Assembly (NCBI GenBank): GCA_900541675.1
Contig: UQKU01000001.1
Location: forward strand, 1-64,000
DNA length: 64,000 nt
Direction: 5' to 3'
Source: an uncultured Collinsella sp.
GTDB lineage: Bacteria; Actinomycetota; Coriobacteriia; Coriobacteriales; Coriobacteriaceae
Below, piece by piece: positions 9,221 through 16,139 of this stretch; the stretch's first letter is position 1; each line of letters opens with the position of its first letter. The notes beneath the pieces were generated by a model that saw only the letters and a program-made list of their open reading frames with translations, was not told the origin of the DNA and ran no database searches. The position numbers and the translations under genes are program-made.

Positions 9221-10681
9221 ATGTACAAGCGCACTAAGATTGTATGCACCATGGGTCCCGCCTGCGATAGCGACGAGACCATCCGCGAGATGATCAAGGC
9301 GGGCATGAACGTCGCCCGTTTTAACTTCTCGCACGGCTCCTACGACGAGCACCACGGTCGCATCGAGCGCGTCCGTCGTATTTCCAAGGAGCTCGGTATG
9401 CCCGTCGGCATCCTGCTCGACACCAAGGGCCCCGAGGTCCGCACCGGCCTTCTGGTCGATGGCAAGAAGGTTGCCGTCAAGACCGGCGACAAGATCGTCG
9501 TCACCGCTCAGCCCACGTCCGAGGATTTCCACGGCACCTCTGAGCACATCTCCCTCGACTACCTGGCTCTGCCCTCCGAGGTCGAGAAGGGCTCCCTCAT
9601 CCTGATCGATGACGGCCTGGTTGCCCTCGAGGTCGAGTCCGTCGACGGCCAGGACATGACCTGCGTCGTCAAGAACGACGGCCTGATCGGCGAGCGCAAG
9701 GGCGTCAACATGCCCAACGTCAACATCTCGCTGCCCGCCATCACCGAGCGCGATCGTCAGGACATCCTCTTTGGCCTGACCGAGAACATCGACTACATCG
9801 CCGCTTCCTTCATCCGTGACGGCGAGTCCGTCCGCGGCATCCGCAAGCTTTGCCGCGAGAACGGTGGCGAGCACGTGACGATCTTCCCGAAGATCGAGTG
9901 CGCCCTGGGCGTCGAGAACTTCGACGAGATCCTCGAGGCTTCCGACGGCATCATGGTTGCCCGTGGCGACCTGGGCATCGAGATCAAGCCCGAGCTCGTT
10001 CCCCACATCCAGAAGGAGATCATCGCCAAGTGCAACGCGGCCTACAAGCCCGTTATCACCGCTACGCAGATGCTCGACTCCATGCAGCAGAACCCGCGCC
10101 CGACGCGCGCCGAGGTTGCCGACGTTGCTAACGCCATCTACGACGGCACCGACGCCGTTATGCTCTCTGGCGAGTCCGCTGCCGGTAAGTACCCGGTCGA
10201 GGCCGTTAAGATGCAGGCCAGCATTGCTCTCGAGACCGAAAAGTACCTCCCGGCTCACGCTCCGCTCGAGGTTCCGGCTGACGCTCACGGCACCCGCGTC
10301 GTCAACAACGTTGTGGGTATGTCCGCTGTGAACATGGCTACCACCGTTGGCGCCAAGTGCATCACCGTGCCGACGACCACCGGTCGTACCGCTCGCCTGA
10401 TCTCGCACTTCCGTCCCAACATGCCGATCTGCGCGTTCTCCCGCCACGAGTGGGCCGTCCAGCAGATGATCATGTACTGGGGCGTTATCCCGCATCAGGC
10501 CGAGATTACCCAGGGCACCGTCAACGGCACGATCGTCAAGGCGATTGAGACCGCTAAGGAGCTCGGCTACGTCAAGACCGGCGACCTGACCGTCGCCACC
10601 GCCGGCGATCCCCGCATGAGCGTCCAACTCGAGGACAAGGTCTCCTCGACCAACGTCGCTTACGTCGCCCAGGTGCGCTAA
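9221..10681 (+). CDS. pyk: Pyruvate kinase
   Basis: 486 residues; transfers phosphate from phosphoenolpyruvate to ADP in the last step of glycolysis. Visible motifs are the N-terminal KIVCTMGPA, the substrate-binding NFSHGS region, the catalytic FPKIECALG with its lysine and glutamate, the metal/phosphate site MVARGDLGIEI and the A-domain helix ITATQMLDSM. A C-terminal regulatory domain is present (TTTGRTARLISHFRP, then GDLTVATAGDP). Length is normal for single-unit bacterial enzymes. GGAGG lies 8-9 bases before the ATG. The gene is monocistronic with its own promoter and terminator, and uses codons typical of a highly expressed gene (few rare codons, many C-ending). Confidence 0.96.
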   Translation: MYKRTKIVCTMGPACDSDETIREMIKAGMNVARFNFSHGSYDEHHGRIERVRRISKELGMPVGILLDTKGPEVRTGLLVDGKKVAVKTGDKIVVTAQPTSEDFHGTSEHISLDYLALPSEVEKGSLILIDDGLVALEVESVDGQDMTCVVKNDGLIGERKGVNMPNVNISLPAITERDRQDILFGLTENIDYIAASFIRDGESVRGIRKLCRENGGEHVTIFPKIECALGVENFDEILEASDGIMVARGDLGIEIKPELVPHIQKEIIAKCNAAYKPVITATQMLDSMQQNPRPTRAEVADVANAIYDGTDAVMLSGESAAGKYPVEAVKMQASIALETEKYLPAHAPLEVPADAHGTRVVNNVVGMSAVNMATTVGAKCITVPTTTGRTARLISHFRPNMPICAFSRHEWAVQQMIMYWGVIPHQAEITQGTVNGTIVKAIETAKELGYVKTGDLTVATAGDPRMSVQLEDKVSSTNVAYVAQVR

Positions 10682-10709
10682 AACGCACTTGCAAGCACAT
10701 TTGCATTGC

Positions 10710-10746
10710 AAAGGGCCCGGAAGGCTTCGCCTTCCGGGCCCTTTTT
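10710..10746 (+). terminator. Rho-independent terminator of pyk
   Basis: AAAGGGCCCGGAAGGC and its complement pair across a TTC loop, followed by TTTTTC, 28 bases past the stop. Confidence 0.93.
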
Positions 10747-10924
10747 CTGTGCCAATGCCGGCGCACAGCAAAACACGCACTCATTTCTTTACCAAAAGTG
10801 CGAAATCCACCCTTCGAGGCCCATAAAATAAAGTCCCAAGCGCTAAAAGTGTTCGCCCGGTGGCAAACCCACACCTTAACCGACGCTGATAAATCGTTTT
10901 AGCAAGAGCCAGATCGACCTGGTT

Positions 10925-11052
10925 TTCGGAAGTATGCGGCAAATTCTGAGACCACCGAGCACACCTCGTTTTTTCGCAACAAAATGCCTGATAAACTAGC
11001 CTCAAAAGCCAGGTCTGCTCACAGGGTTTAGATTTTGCCGCATACTTCCGAA
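10925..11052. repeat. Inverted repeat pair TTCGGAAGTATGCGGCAAA
   Basis: A perfect 19-bp arm at 10925-10943 is repeated inverted at 11034-11052, with a 90-base centre. It ends 51 bases before the start of the orphan nuclease-like gene at 11104 and probably includes its promoter region. The remaining gap 10747-10924 shows nothing further. Confidence 0.8.
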
Positions 11053-11103
11053 TTGACACTGGCATCGCACGGTCCAAAAGCATATTTCGACCAGGAGGAC
11101 GTC

Positions 11104-12177
11104 ATGGACCTGACGCTATGCGGTCAATCCGCCTTTAACTATTACCGTATCCCGCCGCAGGTATTAGGACTTTACCCCGCTGTCAGTCTAGACAACATGG
11201 ATCGCAGGTGTTGCGCCCTTGGGAACCATGTGCTTGTTGAAGACCTTCTTCATATGCCGCTTCATCGATTTGTGTTCAGTCGCGAGCAAGTCGGATCACG
11301 GAGTTTATTCAAGTCACACCTCCTGACCCAAGAGCCGCCTCCTGGGTCGTTTAGGCAGACTGAGCATGGGTTTGATGTCACTTCACCGGAGTTCACGCTG
11401 CTCAGCCTTGCCACGCAGGTCTCACGCAGCCAGTTATTCATGGCTTGCTACGAGATGTGCGGCTCCTTTGCAGTGTTTAAGCCCTGCGAGCGAACGCAAC
11501 AACAACTCGATGAAGCTATTTCGCTTAAGCTCATTCCACCCAACTGCGGCTGGGAGCGAGTTAACGACACCAAGGGCAATGACACCAACTTGTGGAAGCG
11601 CACGCCGCTTCTTACCGCAGCGGATATCGCCGCGTTCGCCAAGCAGGCCGCAGGCCTGCGCGGCGTTAAGCAGCTCCGCTGGGCCGCCGAACGCATGACA
11701 GGACAGACCGCCTCGCCCTTCGAAGTCCAGACGTCCATGCTCATCTCGCTCCCCCGCGATGAGGGCGGTCTGGGCATCGACATCACCAATAACGCGCGCA
11801 TCCCGCTCAGCGAAGCCGCGCGTTCGCTGTATGACAAAACCTGCTGCTACGCCGATATCCTCATAGAAAGCGGTACCGACAGCATGGGCGTCATCCTTGA
11901 ATGCCAAGGCCGCTCCGCCCACGGCAGCGAAGCCGCGAGCCTCTCCGATGCCGAGCGCGCCACCGCACTCACAAGCATGGGCTACGACGTCATCCAAATT
12001 ACCTATGATCAGATCAAGGACAAAAGGAGCTTTGGCAACCTAGCCAAACTCATCCATAAAAAGGCTGGACTTCCCTACACCCCAAAGACCGATCAGGAAC
12101 GCACCACCGAAGATGCCCTGCGGCAAGAGCTACTTGTCGATTGGGTTGAGCTATTCACTGCCGGGCCGGCCAGCTAG
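11104..12177 (+). CDS. Orphan protein with C-terminal DUF559/Vsr-like nuclease region
   Basis: 357 residues from the ATG behind CCAGGAGGACGTC; an earlier in-frame ATG at 11035 falls inside the inverted repeat and is rejected. Residues 1-170 resemble the orphan protein at 37180-38283 (pattern S-x-H-L-x(4)-PPGSF then V-x-SPEF-x-LL). The C-terminal part reads ESGTDSMGVILECQGRSAH...D-x-ER...L-x-x-MGYDV, the E-x-Q/D...H...D-x-x-R layout of DUF559/Vsr-type PD-(D/E)XK folds. It has no signal peptide and no operon partner, and ends overlapping the convergent neighbour. Function is not known; nuclease activity is inference from the pattern, and the key acid/lysine set is incomplete by eye. Confidence 0.6.
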   Translation: MDLTLCGQSAFNYYRIPPQVLGLYPAVSLDNMDRRCCALGNHVLVEDLLHMPLHRFVFSREQVGSRSLFKSHLLTQEPPPGSFRQTEHGFDVTSPEFTLLSLATQVSRSQLFMACYEMCGSFAVFKPCERTQQQLDEAISLKLIPPNCGWERVNDTKGNDTNLWKRTPLLTAADIAAFAKQAAGLRGVKQLRWAAERMTGQTASPFEVQTSMLISLPRDEGGLGIDITNNARIPLSEAARSLYDKTCCYADILIESGTDSMGVILECQGRSAHGSEAASLSDAERATALTSMGYDVIQITYDQIKDKRSFGNLAKLIHKKAGLPYTPKTDQERTTEDALRQELLVDWVELFTAGPAS

Positions 12178-13022
12178 CAGCTAGCAATCAGGGGCAGCGC
12201 AGACACATCGGGCGATTCGACACGGGCGGCAAAACCCGCCTCGGTTAGCTCGACGACCTCGGTAAACGTTGCATCGAAAAACTCCTCGGTTAGCAAGCGA
12301 TACGGCGGATGATCGGGCTCGCCGGGGTTTTCGCGTACAATCTCGTGCATAACGCCGATGGTCTTGAGCACATACTCCTTATGGATGGGATACTGACCAA
12401 AACGCGTCGCCGCAGTATAGAGGCGATCGGTCGCGCGCGGGATGGAAACAATGCCGAGCGTCTTGCCAAACCAGTCAAAGTCGCCTTGCTTTTTAATGCG
12501 GAACTCCTCACACGGCTTGCCGCCGTGCGCCTCCAGGTACTGATTCACGCGCGTATTCCATACGGTATCGGCCACCAGATGCGACCAGACACCCAGTGTC
12601 AAATCGAGCAACGACTGTGCCACATCTTCGGACGCAAGCGAGAACTCACAAGCGCCGGGACCGGCAACCGGCTCGGCGTCCTTGTAGCGTTGGGGATAAT
12701 GCACCCGATTGAGTCGCTCGCGCTCCTCGGCGATCGAGGTCGCGGCAGCCGGCGTACCAACAGGTGCCCCTTTGAGCAGCGGCGCCACATAGGTGTCCCA
12801 AAACTCATGCTCGCGCGGCTTAGGGATAGGCTCGGGCTTGGCAAAATGCGTGATGCGATACGGGATGGGGTCGGCGATGCCAGGGACCATATAGCCCACG
12901 AAGATATCCGGAACCACGCAGCCAAACAAAAAGGCATTGCGGTCACGCACGCTATTGGCAAGCGCACCGGTGCGCTCCAGCAAACGCTCCGTCTGAGCGA
13001 TATGAATGTTCCAGCTTGGCAT
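12174..13022 (-). CDS. Zinc-dependent phospholipase C-like protein
   Basis: About 282 residues starting MPSWNIHIAQTERLL behind GGGGGTTGCT. An alternative start four codons upstream exists, but MPSWNIH is the usual beginning of this family as I recall it. His residues early in the protein (NIHIAQ), DRNAFLFGCVVPDI, ITHFAK and LTLGVWSHLVADTVWN are spaced like the metal ligands of bacterial zinc-dependent phospholipase C/S1-P1-like folds. No secretion signal is visible, so it may act in the cytoplasm. It converges on the preceding gene with overlapping stop codons. The fold assignment is moderate; the substrate is unknown. Confidence 0.6.
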   Translation of the reverse strand: MPSWNIHIAQTERLLERTGALANSVRDRNAFLFGCVVPDIFVGYMVPGIADPIPYRITHFAKPEPIPKPREHEFWDTYVAPLLKGAPVGTPAAATSIAEERERLNRVHYPQRYKDAEPVAGPGACEFSLASEDVAQSLLDLTLGVWSHLVADTVWNTRVNQYLEAHGGKPCEEFRIKKQGDFDWFGKTLGIVSIPRATDRLYTAATRFGQYPIHKEYVLKTIGVMHEIVRENPGEPDHPPYRLLTEEFFDATFTEVVELTEAGFAARVESPDVSALPLIASC

Positions 13023-13101
13023 AGCAACCCCCATAAAAACCTGGATAACTATACCATCACGGCAAAGCCGCGCGGGCGGCTACGCACGCTCTACGCAGCA
13101 A

Positions 13102-13872
13102 CTATTCCGCAGCGCCGCTCTCGGTTCCATACGACGACACCGGCGGCTCGACCACGTGGTGATATCGATCGATATAGATGGCGCGGGCACCCAGGCGTCG
13201 TACCAAATCCTGATGATGCGTGCTCATCAAGACCGTCTTACCGGCAGCAACATAGGCCAGTAGAAAGTTAACCACGATGTCGCACGAGTCCTCGTCAAGT
13301 CCGTTGGTAGGCTCGTCGAGCACCAGGATATCCGGGTTCATCGACACGACGGCAGCCAGCGCCACGCGCTTCTTTTGCCCGCCCGAAAGCTGATAGGGAG
13401 AGGCATCGGCAAGGTCGGCAACCTGGAACAGCTCCATGGCATCGCGGACGCGGCGCTCGAGCTCGTCTGTCGGCAGCCCCATCTGCGCGGGGCCAAAAGC
13501 AACTTCCTCGCCCACCGTAGCGCAGAACAGCTGGGCGTCGGCATTCTGGAACACAAAGCCCACGCGCTGATGAAAACGCTGAGCGGCTGCGGAATCCTTG
13601 AGATATGCCGCATCGATCACGTGCCCGTCAAACAGGTACGCACCCGCGTCCGCGAGCTCAAGACCGTTGATAAGGCGCATAATCGTCGTCTTACCGCAGC
13701 CGTTGGGACCGAGTAGGGCAACGAGTTCACCACGATCGACCTGCAGCGACACACCATCGACAACCGTATGCCCCGCATAGGAGAACAGCACGTCGCGAAA
13801 CTCGATGAGCGGCACGCTCTTGGCGCCAGTAGCACCGCTCGCGCCCATCACGCCATTCGTATCGTTTGCCAA
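13102..13872 (-). CDS. cbiO: Energy-coupling factor (cobalt-type) ABC transporter ATP-binding protein
   Basis: About 256 residues. Walker A is GPNGCGKTT, the signature LSGGQKKRVALA, Walker B DILVLDEPTNGLD and the switch histidine lies in STHHQDL; FVFQNADAQLF is the Q-loop typical of EcfA/CbiO. It hydrolyses ATP to drive the CbiMN-CbiQ importer encoded just upstream. The start is uncertain: TTG 13872 has an AGGGAAGGG site, while ATG 13896 lies closer to the cbiQ stop with a weaker site. It is the last gene of the three-gene operon. Confidence 0.9.
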   Translation of the reverse strand: MANDTNGVMGASGATGAKSVPLIEFRDVLFSYAGHTVVDGVSLQVDRGELVALLGPNGCGKTTIMRLINGLELADAGAYLFDGHVIDAAYLKDSAAAQRFHQRVGFVFQNADAQLFCATVGEEVAFGPAQMGLPTDELERRVRDAMELFQVADLADASPYQLSGGQKKRVALAAVVSMNPDILVLDEPTNGLDEDSCDIVVNFLLAYVAAGKTVLMSTHHQDLVRRLGARAIYIDRYHHVVEPPVSSYGTESGAAE

Positions 13873-13916
13873 AACGTCGCCCTTCCCTATCCACATCGAC
13901 GGCTCGGCCGCCCGCG

Positions 13917-14759
13917 CTACAGCACCGCGCACAACACGGCGAGCAGCACCACGACGACCGCATAGACCGCATCGCGCCAGCCAAAGCCGCTCCGCGCGGG
14001 AGTCGGATACGCACCGGCAAAGCCACGGCAAAGCATAGCCTCGTCCATCGCGCGGCTGCATTCCATCGCCTTGATAAAGGTCATGCCCATGATACCCGCG
14101 ATCGAATCGGTACGCGAAAAACCCGCAGGCGCACGACCCACACTGCGCAGCATGACCGATTCGGTCAGATCGTGCGCCGTGCGTCCCAGCACCTCGATGT
14201 GCTTGAGCGCCATATCAAACGTAAAGATGACCTCGTCGGGCAGCTGTAGCGTCTTGAGCGCCGCCGACATGCGGCTCCAGGTGAGCGTCCACGAAACGCC
14301 CAGCACGAACGACACGTTAATGAACGTCTTGAGCGCGATCTTGAGCATGGCGCCCGCGGCAGAAGCGCCCAGCAGCAGGGCGGGCAGTGCCAGAACCACC
14401 GCAAGCCCCGTGGCGCCGAGCGCCGGTACAAAGGTCGCACGCAGCCCGCGTACGGGGCGCACGGCAACGAGCACCAGCGCGATGGCCGCCATCAACATGA
14501 GGTACAGCGGGCTCTGCGTCAGACACACGCACAGGACGCAAACGAACATCCCCACCAGGCGCACCGGAGCCGAAACGCAAGAAAGGGCGCGGTCGACCAT
14601 CGACCCGCCCTCGTGCGCGCCTCCACCCAGGCGAACCCGCTCAAGCAGGCTCGCCAGGTGCAGGACATTCTTTTGCATCACACGATGCCGAGCCCCCGCG
14701 GGCTCGTAACGCTCCTCGGCCGCAAGCCAACTAGGCAGCTCGGCTATTGCCATGAGCAC
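13917..14759 (-). CDS. cbiQ: Energy-coupling factor transporter transmembrane protein CbiQ
   Basis: About 280 residues with four to five membrane helices and the coupling-helix region ALKTLQLPDEVIFTFDMALKH followed by a second basic segment SVGRAPAG, the places where EcfT/CbiQ proteins contact the ATPases. It overlaps the 3' end of cbiM by 29 bases. A GTG at 14759 has AAGGAAA at good distance; ATG 14753 is an alternative. The first 50 residues are longer than typical CbiQ. Acts in the membrane with CbiMN as the substrate-binding part. Confidence 0.87.
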   Translation of the reverse strand: MLMAIAELPSWLAAEERYEPAGARHRVMQKNVLHLASLLERVRLGGGAHEGGSMVDRALSCVSAPVRLVGMFVCVLCVCLTQSPLYLMLMAAIALVLVAVRPVRGLRATFVPALGATGLAVVLALPALLLGASAAGAMLKIALKTFINVSFVLGVSWTLTWSRMSAALKTLQLPDEVIFTFDMALKHIEVLGRTAHDLTESVMLRSVGRAPAGFSRTDSIAGIMGMTFIKAMECSRAMDEAMLCRGFAGAYPTPARSGFGWRDAVYAVVVVLLAVLCAVL

Positions 14760-15813
14760 CGCTTTCCTTGACCGTCAGCGAGACCAGGCGGAATGTGATG
14801 GTGAGCACCGCCACGCCAATCACGCCCGAAAGAATATACATCGCAGCCTGGCCGGCAAAGCCAAGGCCCTGCTCCTCGGAATAGGCCTGCAGATAATCGC
14901 CCGTGGGCAGGGCGTCGGCAAAGGTCGGGGTGTCGAGGCCGACCGAAGCCTGCAGGCTGTCGTCGCCAGCCTCCTGAACGGCGGTCGCGGCGCCCTCGGC
15001 GTCCCACTCACCCCAGGCGTCACCGGTGGCGAGCAAGCCGAGCGGCGTAGCCACGACAAGCACGGCGACCAGAATGAGCGTGGGAATCAGGGAAGTCTTC
15101 TTGGCGGTACCATCGGCGGCAAGCTGGCCATCGGCGGCTTCGGGGCCGACGATAATGCTCGGCGCCGTCTTCTTAATGAAGCCGTAGATGGCGGCCGTCG
15201 CCACGCCCTCGATCACGCCGGCAACCAGCATATGCGGGATCAACATGGCCGGAATAGCCACGGACAGCGGGAAGGGGCAGTACAGAGGGGCGCCCGAAGC
15301 GTTGGTGAAGAGCATCGGCTGAATACCAAACTCGATTGCCGCGCACAGGGCCGCCAGGCACAGGCCGACCCAACCGCTCACGATGGCAGAAACCGAGGTG
15401 CCCCAGCTCTTGTCGTGCAGACGGCTGTTGAGCGCACGGAACACGATAGCAGCGACAAACGGCAGCACAAAGGCCATGTTAAAGCAGTTGGCGCCAAACG
15501 ACAGAACGCCGCCGTCGCCAAACAGCAGCGCCTGCAGCGCCAGAGCGACCGAGACAGCGATAGCCGCGGCCTCGGGGCCCAGCAGCAGCGCGATGAGTGC
15601 GCCGCCGACGGCGTGACCAGTGGTACCGCCGGGCAGCGGAACGTTGAACATCATGAGCAAGAAGGAGAATGCGGCGCAGATGCCCAGGAACGCCATATGC
15701 TCGCGATCGAGCGTGGCGCGCACCTTTTTGATGCAGTGAACCCATACGGGCACCATCGCCACCGCCATAACGGCATCGGTCTGCGGGGACAGATAATTAT
15801 CGGGAATATGCAT
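14731..15813 (-). CDS. cbiM: Cobalt/nickel ECF transporter substrate-binding protein, CbiM-CbiN fusion
   Basis: About 360 residues from the canonical start MHIPDNYLSPQ; the free N-terminal Met-His forms the Co/Ni site in CbiM/NikM, so the start choice matters, and it is backed by GAGAGGG at the right spacing. Residues 1-210 are the seven-helix CbiM part (GGTTGHAVGG, SFGANCFNMAF). After a linker, the last 120 residues have a membrane segment, an extracellular acidic loop and a final helix as in CbiN, so it is a CbiMN fusion. It is the first gene of cbiMN-Q-O. A perfect inverted repeat 25 bases upstream may be an operator. Cobalt versus nickel cannot be decided here; no cobalamin genes are in view. 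Confidence 0.88.
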   Translation of the reverse strand: MHIPDNYLSPQTDAVMAVAMVPVWVHCIKKVRATLDREHMAFLGICAAFSFLLMMFNVPLPGGTTGHAVGGALIALLLGPEAAAIAVSVALALQALLFGDGGVLSFGANCFNMAFVLPFVAAIVFRALNSRLHDKSWGTSVSAIVSGWVGLCLAALCAAIEFGIQPMLFTNASGAPLYCPFPLSVAIPAMLIPHMLVAGVIEGVATAAIYGFIKKTAPSIIVGPEAADGQLAADGTAKKTSLIPTLILVAVLVVATPLGLLATGDAWGEWDAEGAATAVQEAGDDSLQASVGLDTPTFADALPTGDYLQAYSEEQGLGFAGQAAMYILSGVIGVAVLTITFRLVSLTVKESGAHGNSRAA

Positions 15814-15837
15814 GAGCCCTCTCAATCAGAACGTTGT

Positions 15838-15865
15838 GTGTTACGTTTCCAACAATCCGTAACAC
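15838..15865 (-). promoter_or_regulatory. Candidate operator of the cbiMN-Q-O operon
   Basis: GTGTTACG (15838-15845) and CGTAACAC (15858-15865) are perfect 8-bp inverted half-sites separated by 12 bases, 25 bases upstream of the cbiM start. The layout suits a dimeric metal- or cobalamin-responsive repressor; which one is unknown. I see no cobalamin riboswitch in the 15866-16032 gap. Confidence 0.5.
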
Positions 15866-16032
15866 CGACTCTGCATACTAACAAAAAGGCGCACCGCCCA
15901 CAACGCAGCACGCCCTTGCAATACGTACGTTATTAGCCCAGGTCCACGCACCGCCCAATAAAGGGCCCATGCACTCCCAACTTTCCGGTCACCCGGAAGA
16001 AGGTGCGATCCGCTCGCAACAAGGTTAACGCA

Positions 16033-16127
16033 GGAACCCGCCCCCGAGAGGGGTTTTCTAAGGCAACATCCCGCAGCCGCGAAGTGGCGAGGACGTTGCC
16101 GTGAAAACCCCGCAGGGGGCGGGTTCC
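16033..16127 (-). ncRNA. Candidate structured 3'-UTR element, copy 2
   Basis: The outer stem pairs GGAACCCGCCCCC with GGGGGCGGGTTCC, the inner stem pairs GGGGTTTT with AAAACCCC and GCAAC with GTTGC, and the apical sequence is ATCCCGCAG...CGAGGAC (16068-16094). Stem bases differ from copy 1 at 5999-6086 but pairing is kept; the apical sequence is shared. It starts 13 bases after the pheT stop. Confidence 0.55.
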
Positions 16128-16139
16128 GAACAGCAAAGA

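Noticed and set aside
9182..10780. Long minus-strand frame opposite pyk
   Set aside because: Antisense to a clear pyruvate kinase gene and spans its terminator.
15866..16139. Cobalamin riboswitch upstream of cbiM
   Set aside because: No B12-box-like sequence seen; the strong structure there is the pheT 3'-UTR element.
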